From Hemileia vastatrix (Eukaryota; Basidiomycota; Pucciniomycetes; Pucciniales; Zaghouaniaceae), in contig JASXTE010000001.1 of assembly GCA_030280995.1 (NCBI GenBank), forward strand, positions 18,602,606 to 18,666,605: a DNA stretch of 64,000 nucleotides. Direction: 5' to 3'. Position numbers and translations under genes: made by a program. The notes beneath the pieces were generated by a model. That model was given only the letters and a program-made list of their open reading frames with translations, was not told the DNA's origin and did no database searches. Shown here in pieces: positions 1 to 13,138 of this stretch; positions within the stretch are counted from its first letter, which is position 1, and each line of letters begins with the position of its first letter.

Positions 1-137
1 CAGTAGCTTTTCCTTCGAGTAATCTTCAAATCACTTCCTCAAACATTTCCTCTGTGCTTCGAAGAAGTTTCTAAACTACTCTCCTCATCTCACTTCCAGG
101 AACCCCCTTGAACTTGTGCCTAGGTCGTCCGGTGACA
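1..137 (+). repeat. 5' LTR of Ty3 element A (3' part only)
   Basis: Bases 1-137 align without gaps to 34541-34677, with about ten mismatches by eye, and both copies end in GGTGACA. Gag begins just downstream of this copy, whereas the distal copy abuts unrelated RT sequence, so this is the 5' LTR and the distal one the 3' LTR. The start of the LTR lies outside the window. The divergence indicates an old insertion. A clear primer-binding site is not recognised downstream. Confidence 0.85.
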
Positions 138-212
138 TTATAATTTGGTTCTCTGTAGTTCTCATTCTTTGGCACTACTGCATCCTTTTTTCAGGTGTTT
201 TAAATTCTTTAA

Positions 213-1385
213 ATGGCACCTGTTCAACACACTCCTCCTACAGGTGCTACTACTAGGGCTCGGGCCAGAGGCAGGCCAACAGCCACACAGCCTGTTTCCT
301 GCACTCACTACTTGGAACCTCTTGAGCTTAGGGAGCGGGGACATTCTGTCCAATCTGTAGAAGACATTCCCCAGGATTTTGATAATTCTAGTGAGGAAGA
401 AGAAGGAGAGGATAGGATGCATGAGGCACCATCCGCCCCTGCTACTCACCCTTCTGGTCAACCTTCGGAACCTGGACCATCTAATTTGCTGGAGGACATC
501 ATGAGACTTTTCATGAAAACCCTTTCCAATCCAACGTCTTCGGAGGGATCTAAATTCAAAACTCCTTCCATGAAATCTCCTTATAAATTCGATGGAGAAC
601 ATCCAGACAGATTGCCGCCCTTCTTGCAAACCTGCAAGCTCCTGTTCCATAATGACCCTCAAACCTTCAATAACATCCAATCAAAGGTTTTTTACGCTTC
701 TTCATTCCTAGCCGGAAAAGCAGAAAGATGGTTCAAACCTTATCTTCTCATGCTCTCTTTGACAGAAGCCCACTTACTTATTAATATTTGGGAAAAGTTC
801 AAAGACCAACTCTTTACGTTGTTCGGTGACCCTAATGAAACTGACAACGCAGAAATTGAACTTGATTTCTTTTGCATGAGTGATAATGGTAAAGCCTCTG
901 AATATATTTAGAACTTCAGAGCACTTCAAACTTGAGTAGTTTGGAATTATTCTGCCCTCAAGTATCATTTCAAAAAGGGACTTCCTTTGAGGATTCTGGA
1001 TCAATTAAATCTTCATGGTCAGAAGATGACTACTTTAACGGATTTAATGGATCAAACCCTCGAAATTGACGGCGTTTACCAAGGACAACTACAACATTGT
1101 TGATACACCAACAAATCTCAAGGCCTAAATTTTCAATTGGGACCTTCTTCACACCTACGGACAACTCAATCCAAACCCAATAATGGAAAGAACAAACCTC
1201 AACCAAAAGGCTCAAACCCAGGCAATATCAGTAAGATATTGGATCCAAAAGGGGAACTTAAAGAAGCTAAGAGGAAGAGGCAAGCAGATAATGGGTTATG
1301 TATGTATAGTGCGGGTAAGCACAAGCTAGAAGATTGTGTGAAGTTGAAGAAAAGAGAAGGTACTAGTTCAAGGTTAAAAAACTAG
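213..1385 (+). pseudogene. gag: Ty3 element A Gag (broken)
   Basis: This encodes the capsid/nucleocapsid precursor of a chromovirus-type Ty3 element. The start at 213 opens a 232-codon frame with a Ser/Pro-rich N-terminus. A retrotrans_gag-like helical core follows, including the motif LAGKAERWFKPYL and a run of capsid-type helices around residues 170-225. The frame stops with TAG at 909-911. Similarity continues after it through further TGA codons to a zinc knuckle near 1300-1340 that reads C-x2-S-x3-H-x4-C, so its second cysteine is lost. The stops are compatible with CAG and CGA codons changed by C-to-T. The gene is not functional as it stands. Confidence 0.8.
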
Positions 1386-1399
1386 TAGATAGTTTACTT

Positions 1400-4248
1400 G
1401 TGTGCAAAGTAAACTATCTTATCTCGCCCAGTGCACAGAACCTCCATGTCTTAAGGACTGGAGTTGCCTTAAACAGCTTGAGATTCATTCTTTTCAAGGA
1501 GGATACCCCCTTCAGTTGTCTTATAGACTCTGGAGCTTCAATTTCTTTTGTCAGTTTATCTTTTGCCGAGAAGTTAAATCTGACATTCACAGATGTTAAT
1601 CGAACTCCAATATATTTGGTCGAATCAGAGGAAACTAAATATTGGGTAAGTAAGAAAGTTTTATGGTTTTTCAACTTTCTGAACCTTCCCCCCTTCGAGT
1701 GGGAATTATCAGTCTTGGACGCCACAAGAATGGACGATACCATCCTTGGCCATGACTTTTTAACGCATTGGAATCCTGAAATTGATTGTTCACAGGGATT
1801 TATCACCCCACGCACTAAGTATATTTATAATTCTTCAATGCAGGTCAATAGGGAGTTAAACAACCCGCCTGACAATGTCCTGCTAGAGGACAAATCTCTT
1901 CCAGATGACTTGCAAGCATCTGATCTTTCTCTGAATGATAAATTGGCTCACTCTTCTAGCTTGATCACTTCACTCAAAGAGGATTTAAATTGCCTCAAAG
2001 TAGTCAAATTATGCTCTCTCAATTCTGGTCTTCCCTCGACAGATTCTCTTGAAGATGATGAGGACAACCAAATCAATGTTGAAGCCATTAAATCAACTCT
2101 ACCAGAAATCTATCATGATTTCCTCAATGTTTTTTCAATCTTCAAGGCCAATAAGTTACCACCTCATCAACCCTATGACCATCAAATAGAGTTAATAGGT
2201 CCAGTACCTCTGGCAGGTCCTGTCTATTCTTTGTCGAAGGACAAATCTCAAGTTCTTTGAGACTACATTGCAGAGAATGTAGCCAAAGGTTTCATCAGAG
2301 CCAGTAAATCTCCAACCGGCTCCCCTTTTCTTTTTGTAAAGAAAAAAGAAGGTAGTCTTAGGTTGTGTGTTGACTATAGAAAGCTCAACACAGTTACAAA
2401 GAAGAATGCATACCCAGTTCCTCCTATGTCATTGCTTCTTACCCTTTTTAATGGTGCTAATTTCTTTTCTAAACTTGATCTTAGAGGCGCTTATAATCTT
2501 ATTTGAATTGTGGAAGGTCATAAACCACTGAATACAATGCCCACTAGATTTGGTAGTTTTGAATATTTAGTAATGCCTTTTGGATTATGTAACACACCAC
2601 CTACTTTTCAAACTTTTGTTAATGACATCTTTCAAGATGTTATAGAAAAATTTGTTATCATCTACTTAGACAATATTTTAATTTTCTTGAAGACACTGGA
2701 TGAACATATTCATCATGTTCGACAGGTTCTAAATCGCCTTCGAGATCAGGGTCTCTACACCAAGCACAATAAATGCAAATTCCATCTTAAATCTATTGAT
2801 TTTTTGGGTTTTACATTATCCACTGATGGTTTAGTCATGGACAACAAAAAGGTCCAAAAAGTCCTGGAATTGCCTGAGCCCAAAACCGTTAAATCCCTCC
2901 AAGGATTTTTGGGGTTTTCCAATTTCTATAGAAGATTTATTAAAGATTACTATAAAACTATTTCCAATCTTACTTCTCTTCTTAGAAAAGATATTCATTT
3001 TGTTTTTACTTCTACAGAACGAAAGGAATTCAAAGCATTGAAGACTGCATTTACCACAGCTCCAATTCTTTGACACTTTGATCCTTCTGCTTTGACAATA
3101 GTTGAGACAGACGCTAGCAATTTTGCTATAGCAGGGGTCATTTCTCAATTCAATCCTGAAACAAAATTGTTTCATCCTGTTTCTTTCAAGTCACGCAAAC
3201 TCATTGCAGCAGAATTAAATTACAAAATTCATGACAAGGAGCTTTTGGCTATTATTCATTGTCTTAAAAAATGGCACTTTTTTCTTCTCAGCCTAGATAG
3301 TCCTTTTCAAATCCTGACTGACAATAATGCTTTGAAATACTTTATGTCTTCCAAAGTTTTAACCAGGCCTCAAGCCAGGTGGGCTGAATTTTTGTCTGAA
3401 TTTCTTTTTCTATTTCCTATTGCCCAGGTAAGAACTGCATTGTCCCAGATATCCTGTCACATCGGGATGACGTTTACCCACAGCAGGGGGACACATTTGC
3501 TGACAAGAACCCAGCAAATGTGAAATCAATTTTCAACAAATCAATGTTAACAACATATCAACTTAATTCAATAACAATTCAATCTTTCTAAAATCCACTA
3601 TCCAACATCCTCAAAGCTCAGTTGAAGGAGAATTATTTTTTAGGGTTAAAAGACAAAATACTCTCGAAGCAAGGGGCCAAAAGATTTAGTATTGAATCAG
3701 GTCTATTAGTTTTTGAAGGCAGAGTAGTCATACCCAACAAAAATGAAATAAAATTATGGATTTTCAATAGTCGACATGATTCTCCATTAGCTGGTCATTT
3801 TGGGGTTGATAAAACCTACCAGTTAATTGTGAGGGATTTCTTCTGGCCAGGAATGACCAGAGAAATCAAGGTCTATATAAGATCTTGTTACAAATGTAAT
3901 AGGAATAAGGCTCCCCGTCACCGGAAGCATGGGTTGCTTCAACCACTTCCTATTCCCTATAAACCTTGGGAATCTTTATCGATGGATTTTATTTCTCAAC
4001 TTCAACTTTCTTATAATTTTGATGCTATATTATTAATAGTAGATATATTTTCAAAAATGTCTATTTTCATTAAAACCACTACCACTGCTACAGCAGAAGA
4101 TTTGTCAAAATTGTTTCTAGAATATGTATTTTCCAAACATGGCTTACCTAATGATATTACTTCAGATAGAGACTCATTGCTTTTATCCACATTCTGGACT
4201 CAATTGTGTCAACAACTCAATATCAAGAGGAATATCTCCACGGCCTAT
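1400..4248 (+). pseudogene. pol: Ty3 element A Pol, N-terminal part: protease, RT, RNase H, integrase start (broken and interrupted)
   Basis: In order: an aspartic protease with LIDSGAS (about 1520-1550); a reverse transcriptase with VDYRKLN and FGLCNTPPTFQ; a Ty3-type RNase H with ETDASNFAIAGV (about 3100) and DNNALKYF; and an integrase with an H-x3-H/C-x2-C zinc domain (about 3770-3905) and the first catalytic Asp (SMDFISQL, about 3980). The RT active site at 2663-2674 reads YLDN instead of YLDD, a G-to-A change that should abolish polymerase activity. In-frame TGA codons occur at 2258, about 2504 and 3071, each next to residues where Arg (CGA) would be expected. RNase H runs into a frame break near 3430-3540. 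The coding region is cut at 4248 by DNA transposon P1 and resumes at 31171. Confidence 0.88.
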
Positions 4249-4288
4249 CACCACAGAAAATTTGGGGGGGTATTGCTAGCAATACCCC
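4249..4288 (+). repeat. P1 left terminal inverted repeat
   Basis: The repeat consists of CACCACAGAAAA, a short A/T spacer, a run of seven G, then the 18-bp perfect palindrome GGTATTGCTAGCAATACC and a CC end. It matches the reverse complement of 31131-31170 except for the A/T spacer. The internal palindrome can form a hairpin at each end of the element. Confidence 0.93.
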
Positions 4289-5143
4289 TCATTTAAAAAT
4301 GTTGGGAAGTGGTTGGAAAGCTGTTGGAAGGCTGTTGGGAGTTCATTGTGAAACCAGATTTAAATTAATTGGACAAAGATTTGGTAATCAGTTAGACCTA
4401 GGTTCAACCAAACTCAATCACAGGTTTCTTGGAGCTTGGTGATTACTTTGATTTTGAGCTGAGCACAGATTGAGCAAAGATTGAACATATCACTTAACAT
4501 ATCATAATATTCACTTTCCCATCTTGTGGAAAGCAAAATTTGATATTCGTTCTAAGAATATCTACATATATTTTCTTGCCAAGTTGGTAATAGAAGGTTA
4601 AACTGTAGTATCTCAATTATTACACTAGACTACATAGATATTTGATAAAACATACAATTCAAATCAATTTTAATATTATTGAGATCACCATAAGTGTCTT
4701 TCCAAAGACTTACAAAAAGTATGTTAGTATCAAGATATTGTTCTAGGTAGTAGTTTCAATTTGGATTTTGAACTGACATCTAAAGCATTTTACTATTAGA
4801 CAGAAACATAAATAAGTGTAATAAGAGTGAAATTATTCTATTTTGTGATTATAATGTAACAATAATGCACATTTTTATTGAGAAAATTTTTCTTCCTCCA
4901 CAAACCAAAATTTACTCTATAGGCTCAAGATTTATTTTTAAGACATATTATTCATTTCAGTTATCATTAATTTACTTCCAATATTTATTAAAAAGATAAT
5001 AATAATACATGTGAAAGAATTATGAGCTTAGCATAGCATATGCTAAAAAGTTATTTTGTCGTTTTATTCAAAACTGATTCTTCATTTTTTGCTTCAATTC
5101 ATCTTTTAACAACCACTATCTTCAGATACTATTCTTACTTAAT

Positions 5144-7572
5144 ATGTCAAGTCTCAGATGTGTTGGACAGTTCTCAATAACAATCGATCAAATTTATATG
5201 AATGTAATTTCAAGATTTCAAAACTCACTGACCCCCACAATTTTACAGCGAGGCCATTCGAATGTTCATATTTTTGGACTATTTGAAGAAAGAAAACCAA
5301 CCCTTGTTGGTAATCTTTCTCAAGTGCAGAGTCAGCACATTGGACCACTATTGGGTGACATTGGCTCTGGATCTCACCATTTAAACCAAAGAAGTGCCTC
5401 GAATCCTATGAAGCCTTTCTATTTTCATGCTTACTTGGTTTCAGTTTTTGGTAATCAGTATCAACTTTGGGGATGCCTCTTTTCTTCAAGTACACTAATC
5501 AGTCTTGCTAAAGAAGCATTTTCTTCTGCACAAATCGATTTATGTCCAATCCTGAACTACGACTCCACTATCTTTTTTAATATCCCGCATGTAATTTTTG
5601 AAGGCTCTTTCCAAATATCTCAGAGTACTCAAGATTGGAAAGCTGATCAACTTATCCGAGGAATCAAAACAGTTCTCAAAACACATCAACTTCAAGCAAT
5701 AAATTTTATGATTGACAATGAACAAATGTTAAAGGAAAAGTTGGATATCATGTTGAGGCACCAGGACAACCATTGGCTTAGAACTGGATTCGATGACTAT
5801 AAAGATCAGTTTCCTAACAATCAATTTCCGCCTGAAGGAAACAGGTCAATACTTGCTGATGATATGGGTTTGGGAAAGACACTTTCAACTCTTTCTCTTA
5901 TAAGTGAAACTCAAGGTGAAGCAAGACAATTCCAGGTATCAGAAAATCAAGAAGGTATTAATCGGAGTTCAGCCACACTGATTATATGCCCCCTGGCAAC
6001 ACTATCGAATTGGATCAATGAAATAAGTGTGCACTTTGAAGATAATGCACTTCCTTTCAAGGTTCTTTATGGGAAGGATTGTCAAAATACTAATGTCAAT
6101 GAGCTACAGGACACTGCTATTGTTTTAACGACCTATGAAATAGCTAGCCCAACGATGTCAAAAAATCAAAGCCAAAAAAAGATGCCGGTGACTCAAATGC
6201 TCTTTTGGTATAGAGTTGTTTTAGATGAAGCTCAGTTAGTGCCCATTTCTATATCTAAAACTTAAAACTTAATTTTTATAATCAATTTTTATAAATATTC
6301 TTTTAGTTACATTAAAAATCCTTACTCGCAGAGGGCTCAAACAATATTTGACTTGGAATCCCAACACCGACTATGCTTGACTGGAACTCCACTTCAGAAC
6401 AGGCCCACTGACCTTCAAAGTCTCATATTTTTTCTTAGAATCGAAAAGTGGCAAGAAGACTGGTTATGGAAGAATTTCCTTTTTCCAGGTTTGTAAAAAG
6501 GAAAGGCTAATTCTATTAAATCAATCAATCACTTAATGAAAGTCATAAGCCTACGTAGAACAAAGGATGCAATTTTGTCTCTTCCAAAAAAGATTCAAAG
6601 GGGGATATCGGTTCAATTAGCAGATCCATGGAGGTCTAAACTTGATGTGCTTCAAGAAGGATTCACTGAGCAAGATGGGCCCTCCAGAAGCACTGACTTC
6701 CCTTGGGACTCATCTGAGTTTCTAAGAGAGCTGATGATTTTAAGAAAATTCTGCAACCATCCAATCTACAAAAATCTGGATGAAACTCCAACTTTTGATT
6801 TCACCTGGCAGCATTCCGCAAAGATTTGTCATCTTATAGGCCACTTAAAAAACTTTTTGTCTGGTGAAAGGGATATAAATTTTCCAAAAGCTGTTATATT
6901 CTCCAACTTTGCAGACTTTTTGCAGATGTAAGTGATTCTATAATGAATTGTTTTACAAAATTGTGTTGGCTTATTAAAAACAATTTTCTAATATTTCAAA
7001 ATAGAATAAAAATGGCTTTAGATGACCACAATATTAGGTATACCCAGCTTATGGGTGAACTCAGCCGGACAAAGCGAGACAAAAATATGCATGAATTCAA
7101 TTTTAATAAAAATTGCCAAGTTTTGGTTGGAACGATTCAGGCTGCAGGAGTGGGTATAGATCTCAGGTGTGCTCAAAATGTATATATAATGGTGAGCTCA
7201 ATGTCTTTTATTTCATATTAAGAACAAAAATATTAAATTTTTTATATGTTCAATGTTGAAATAGGAGCCAAATTGGAATCCAGCAGTTGAGCAACAGGCT
7301 GTTGATCGGCTGTATAGAATGGGGCAGCAAAATGAAGTAAATGTTTTGAATTATTTTGTACAAGGAAGTATAGAATTCAGCATGTATAAGATTCAAAGGA
7401 AAAAAATGGAGCTAACAATGTAAGCCAAATTTCATTTCTATAAATTTTAATGATAATAGTAATCATTAAAATTATGTTTTTGTTTTCAAGGCTAAGTGTC
7501 CCAAACAGTGGAAATGAGGAGTATGAGTGTGCAAACCTATTATTAAGGGAGTTTGTCAATCACTCACATTAG
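5144..7572 (+). pseudogene. SNF2-family helicase, Rad5/Rad16-like (one in-frame stop)
   Basis: This is a DNA-dependent ATPase of the SNF2 group that remodels chromatin or displaces proteins from DNA in the nucleus. Proposed exons are 5144-6234, 6307-6927, 7005-7191, 7265-7419 and 7491-7572, with introns of 71-77 nt and GT/AG ends; they sum to 711 codons. Walker A is DDMGLGKT (residues about 237-244). Motif II becomes DEAH only after splicing at 6235, since the unspliced frame reads DEAQ. LTGTPLQNR is motif III, QAAGVGIDL is motif V, and QAVDRLYRMGQ is motif VI. No RING finger is seen between the lobes, unlike full Rad5/HLTF. A TAA at 6494-6496 lies in frame between the lobes where CAA is plausible. 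The last 17 nt overlap the convergent gene at 7556. Confidence 0.85.
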
Positions 7573-8676
7573 AGGAAGAAAGAATTTCAAGGAGAGCAGG
7601 TAAATTTATGGGATTTTGAGGATTTAAAAGTCTGAGTTGTTGAGGATTTAGAGATGCAAGATATAAGGGAGAATAACAGTCATTCGGCAAACCCCGGGGG
7701 ACATGAGAAGGATTAAGGTTAGGGGATAATGTTGAAACCAAACTGATTCTTTTGTACAAGGCCAAGTCCTTTAGCACACTGCCAGAGTAGGTTGAATTAT
7801 CTCGAATATCAAAGTGTTGTTGGTCAAGATATTGTGCAACTTTAGAAAAATCTTCAGACCTCCATTGCATTAAGATACGTCTTAATGATCCATCATTATC
7901 AATTTCGGTGTCTGAACAACATTTGATGTTTGTGAAAAGGTTGTGATAAGTTTCACAATGTGGAAGTTGTTTAAGAAGTTTAGTTCGGTTAACTGAATTC
8001 TAAGAATCTTTGTTATTTGAAATAAAGGTCATAAATAAAAACGGTTGAAAAAAAAGGGATTTTCATACTTTTTTTTTATTCTATATTTATGCTTTCTCAC
8101 TTTGATTATTTCTTGAGAGCTATGAGAATCCTTCCCAAGTCTTAATCTATCAGCATGACCTAAAAACCAACGGTGAAGAACTCCTATTTGATTTGAGAAG
8201 CTAATTTGAGTTGAGTCAATTGGATATGCAATCAAATTATTGGTTTTTAAGGCACTGTCCCAGTGTTTAATGAGAATATTTGCCAAGACCTGGTTCCATT
8301 TGTCAAACCAATCTAGGTTCCAAGCGAAAGTTGATCCTGGGAAACCACACATGCGAAGGTGCTCAATAAAAGATTCACGGAAAATTGGTGGAAACTTTTC
8401 TGAAACCGCTGAATTTGATTCTGGATGAGGTAGTTCAAAGGCAATGTTGCAAGAATTAATGTCGAATGATGAAAATCTGTCTAATTGCTCTTCAGTAGGG
8501 TTTTGTTTCCATCCATTTGATTCTGGTGACATATCCAAAAGTGAACGACAAAAATTGTGTATAGATCTACAAAAGTGAGAATTGAATGGAGGCAAAGTCT
8601 CATTAAAAATTCTATTAAGTGTTCTTGTGTTTGTGGGCAGGTTTCCATGAGGAAAGTAAGAGCTACTAGGGTTCAT
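7556..8676 (-). CDS. Unrecognised P1 protein, minus strand
   Basis: No family is recognised. Two open blocks join across a likely 101-nt intron (8000-8100 on the minus strand, GTGAGA donor and TTAG acceptor) to give 339 codons, from ATG at 8676 to TGA ending at 7556. The N-terminal half is rich in Trp, Phe and Asn, with a segment around residues 125-150 that repeats Trp-Asn/Asp (AWNLDWFDKWN). The C-terminal half is Leu/Pro/Asn-rich. No signal peptide, membrane segment or Cys/His cluster is evident. It converges on the SNF2 gene with a 17-nt overlap. Codon and base use are like its neighbours. It lies wholly inside P1, so an element-related role is inferred from position only. Confidence 0.55.
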
Positions 8677-9750
8677 AAATAATTAGATTAAGAAAGTGTT
8701 CAATTAAATTTAACAAAGAGGAAGGATAAATTGTTGAGCTCAAAAACTTTATGATCAAAGTTGATTTAAGGAGAAATATCACAAAAATTAAGAATAAGAA
8801 ATATTTCGACTTTATGGAATTATAATATGCATAAATTATATTTTTATATGCAACTTGAACTCAAAAGGAATGGTATAAAATAAAGAGAATGATTATGTGA
8901 TAAAAGCAGACTCATTTAAGAAACGGATTTTTTTTTCTTTTCAAAAAATTCTTCCACAAAAATAATTTGTTAAATGTGAGGCTATGTTCATTTTTTGATT
9001 ACCAAAAAATTATTTTTGGTCCAATATGATAGTAATACATATTCTTTTGAGTAAATTTTTTCAACCTGAATAAATAGACTAGAGTGTCACTTCATCACAT
9101 TTATGTATGAAAAGTTATACAAGGTTTCAGCTTTTATGTAATTCTTTAAGGTTTACACTTTTGTAGCATCTATTATTTGAGTATTTTTGATTTTTTCTTT
9201 ATAGAAAATTCTACCTAGTACAGACCAATTTTCAAATTGAAAGAAATATGTTTGTGATTGTTTTTTACAAAATATTAAACTTATTTTTGGGCTTAACTTT
9301 GATTTTTGGGGTAATTTTTTAAATAATTATGTTAAAAATATGGATTACTTTTCTTATAGTCCATAACTAAGAATTTTTATCAAAATCAAATAATTATAGG
9401 GTAGTTAGATATAACTCAGAAGGCATTTGATAGAGAAATAATTAAGATGCTTGTGCGTACAACAGAATTTTTTCTATGATAGAAAATATTCTGATAAACA
9501 TGCATGCATTGTTGTACAAATGCAGAGAGTATACAGAATACAAATAAAGTAGACTGCATAACTTTAAATTAATATATAATTTATCCGATTAAAAATTAAA
9601 CATTTAAACTTAAATAATTTCAACACATATTCCATCATATTCTTTTGATAAAAAATGTAGCTTATATTAGCTAGTGCCTTTCAAAAAAAGGAATACCTTC
9701 AATCGGTAACTTCAAATAGCTAACTTATTCCTACAATTATCACAATTACA
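8677..9750. other. AT-rich spacer in P1
   Basis: About 1.07 kb lies between the divergent starts of the minus-strand gene (8676) and the transposase (9751). It is strongly AT-rich with no ORF of interest. By position it should hold the promoters of both genes, but no convincing TATA box or repeat stands out. Confidence 0.5.
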
Positions 9751-12700
9751 ATGCCTCCATTTTTTCATGTATTTCAATGTCAAGATCTTGGATGTGTCAA
9801 TAGAAAGTATCAAACTTCTTCTGGGTCCTTTGAAGTTGGTATGGCTTTCAAAAGCTCTAATTCTTATGCAAAACATCAAGAGGAAAGAAATAGGAAGGCC
9901 CAGATGGTTATTTCTTCCAACAATCCACTTAACATTGGAAGTTCCTGCTCCACAGAAACAGTAAGCTGTATATCTATAGTTCAATGTGAGAATTAAAGTC
10001 TTTATTATGTTTCAATGATTTATTACATAGGGGCAGTTGCTATTGGGGGCAGAAGTATCTTCAACAGTCTCTAGAAACTCAAATCTTGGGGAATGGTATA
10101 GCCAAATAATTATGTGGCAGGCAGCAAAGCTTTCTCTGATTCATCATTTGAGCAAAGAAGGTTGTACTCAATTTTTGGATGAAGAAATTAAGAAGCTCAA
10201 ACTTCTAGGTGATAGTGGAATACTGGATTCTGATAGCATTGTCCGCCTGGTCCCACGCTCGATAGATACAGTTTTTAGTCGATTAAAGCTCAATCAATCA
10301 TTTTTCACTAAAACATGCTGTCCTAAATGCTTTGCTCTTTATGAGTATAACTCTTAATCTCAACCATCTATACTATGTTGCAATCAACCGTTTCTTTCAT
10401 CATCAAAGCGCTATTTAAAAATGTTTGGAGCAGGACAAATTGCAGTTAAATGTGATGAAAGGCTGTATTTGATGGAGGAACATCAAGAACATGTAAAATA
10501 CTTATCTCTTAAAACATTTCATCACCATTCTTTTATCGACTGGCTTAAGGAAAAGATCAAACTGTTCAAATTTGAGCTTCTGATTGAGAAGAAAACCCCT
10601 GTGGCAGAACGTGTAGAGTGTGATTTGATGAAGGATGTTTGTGATGGTTCAATTTGGAAAAACTTTCCCATAACCACTCCAGCTCTGGATAGCAATGATG
10701 ATGAATATACGATAACTTCAGGCAACTTAATGTTTACTTTATATGTCGACTGGTTTAGGCCTGGTGGCAATAGGATTGGAGGTCATCAGAAGTCTGTAGG
10801 CAATATTATGATGGTGTGTATGAACCTACCTCAAGAAGATAGATACAAAATGGAAAATCTTTTTTTGTATTCTATTATACCCGGACCAACAGAACCCACA
10901 AGTGAACAGCTTAATCACCTTCTAAAACCACTGGTTAATGATCTACAAAATCTATGGGATGGTATATTGATTGAAAAGACACATCTTTATCCACGAGGCC
11001 GGAAATTAAGAGTTGCATTGTTCTCTTTGATAGGTGACATTCCTGCAATACGAAAATTGGCTGGCTTTTCGAGTCACTCTGCAAAAATGTTCTGCTCTTT
11101 CTGTAATATCTCTTAAGATGAAATTAGTGAAAAGAATGTGGGAAATTTTTCATTACGGAATCATGAGGATCATATGTGCTGGGCAACAAAGTGGAAAAAT
11201 TCTAAGTCACATTGGGAGCGTTTATCAATTGTTCAAAATCATGGGGTACGATGGAGTGAGCTGAATAACCTTGAATATTGGCGTCCAACTGAATATTGCT
11301 CAATTGATGTTATGCATTCACATATGCTTGGCAACCTAAAAGATCACAGTCTAAGCTATTTTCAAATCCAAAATGCAGAAAAAGATCTAGAAAAAAAGCT
11401 GGAAAAGGATAAAAATTGGCATGTAAGAGAAGAAGATGATGATTTCTTTTCTGATACTTCACTGCACAAACATTCGAAAAAACGTAGAAGTAGCTTAAGC
11501 ACCACGAATAATGATGATGATGATACAGGACACATGAGACAGCACAAGCGGCAAAGACGTACGAGTTCAAGACAGTCATCAAGTCATCATGGACTAGATA
11601 ATGAAGGATTGGGAACAAATCGATCAAGAAGCCAGAGTAGGTCATCCAGCTCCAAATTTATTCCTCCATATAGCGATGTGGCCTCAATACAGTCTCACAG
11701 CAGTGACAGTAGGAATTCATTGTATAACTTAAGGCAAAGAAGCATTAGCATATCACAGAGTGAAGGATCTCACTCATCAAATGAGACAGCTAGAGATGAA
11801 GAAAATAAAAGGAAAGGTAAGGAGAAAGAAAATGAAGGTATTAGTAATCCACGAATCACAGCAGCAGAGCTACAGGTTGTATGGAAGATGATTGATCAAG
11901 TAAGAAGACCTTCCTGGCTAACACGAGTTCCAAAATCAGTAGGATCTAAAAAGGCAGGATCCCTCAAGGCAGCAGAATGGCACATGCTGTATACTCTCTA
12001 CTTCCCTTTGTCACTTATACCCCTTTGGTTTGAAAAATTTAAATAATCTGAATCTTCAGCTTCCTCAGCTGATAAACCAAGAGAATATTATCTTCTCAAG
12101 TCACTTGTAACATTATGCTCGATCACCAATTTTTTGACATTAAAAAATATACAGACTAATGAGCTTAAAGATCTAGATCAATTTCTGTTAGAGTATCGTG
12201 AGTGCCTTGAAGAGGGTTGGAAGAATATTAATGCAAAGCCAAATCTGCATATCACTCAACATTATCCTGAAATGATAAAGCGTCTTGGTCCACCATCAGG
12301 TACAGCTACTTGGTCTGGAGAGCGGGTGAATCATATATTATCTGAAATTCCAAACAATCACCATCCACGTATGTAATGTTTGTAAGCAATGATTTAAAAA
12401 CTCAGCTGTGCTAATTTATTAATATTTACCACAGGAGAGATACCGCTAACAATGCTCAAACATTGGTATCGGAAGTCTAGGGTATTAGATCTTGGTGAAG
12501 CTGAAGATAATGATCAATGTGAGACTAAAAAAATCCATATTGATCTCGATAAACAAAACAAATGGATCCATCTAAGTATGGCATTATTTACTACATGGGT
12601 AAGGGCACGAATGGGAAAAGAAACTTCAAGACGGGCTTTGACACCATCGGAGAAAAGTGGGGATCGGGTAGTTGAAAATGTAGCAAGCATATTGATACAT

Positions 12701-13138
12701 GGAAAGAGGTTTACTAGTTACCATCGACACATTGCTAATTCAACAATTGAATTCTACTATGGAAAAGATAGCCAGTTTGGGCAAATTGATGATCTTTTCA
12801 GATCAAAGGAAGAGATTGATCAAATATATTTAATAGTAAGTCCTTTCAAAGAGCTCCATCCAGAAGAAACATCAAAGGATCCCTATGAGCTTTTCCCACA
12901 AGTGCATTGTCGGTTAGTAAGAGCAGCCAAAGCAACTCAAATTGTGATTAAGAAAGATGCAATAATTGGACATGCAGCTACTGTCGAGCACAAAAAAGGA
13001 ATGTTTGGAATCAAAGACGAGGTTGTCACTGCCATTGGACTGCAGACAGTAGTGAGTGAAAAAATTAATCAAATTTGTTTTCTGTTGACTAACATCTTTG
13101 TGTTAATTTGGGATCGGGGAAATTTGTAGGATTGGTGA
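9751..13138 (+). pseudogene. Plavaka-type CMC transposase (three in-frame TAA codons)
   Basis: This is the enzyme that would cut and paste P1, a DDE-type transposase of the CMC superfamily. Proposed exons are 9751-9960, 10031-12368, 12435-13051 and 13130-13138 (1057 codons), with introns of 66-78 nt. The N-terminus has a Cys/His pair suggestive of the usual zinc finger. Family hallmarks are YVDWFRPGGN (about 10740), IIPGPTEPTSEQLNHLLKPL (about 10870-10930), PRGRKLRVAL, FCSFC (about 11090-11107), and IDVMHSHMLGN (about 11300), which is the counterpart of the family's DPMHN-LxLG block. An acidic, Ser/Arg-rich insert lies at 11400-11830. The region ATWSGERVNH with PLTMLKHW is typical of the C-terminal part. 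TAA occurs at 10355, 11114 and 12044, all in the correct frame. The product is therefore truncated unless these codons are read through. Confidence 0.88.

Noticed and set aside
162..680. 172-codon minus-strand ORF over Gag of element A
   Set aside because: Shadow of the Gag frame on the other strand; no motif.
4206..4442. ORF crossing the left end of P1
   Set aside because: Chimeric frame from the integrase into the terminal repeat and non-coding P1 DNA.
6494..12046. TAA reassigned to a sense codon
   Set aside because: The Tet-like frame appears to end naturally at TAA, other genes of the window end at TAG or TGA, and loss by CAA-to-TAA mutation is simpler.
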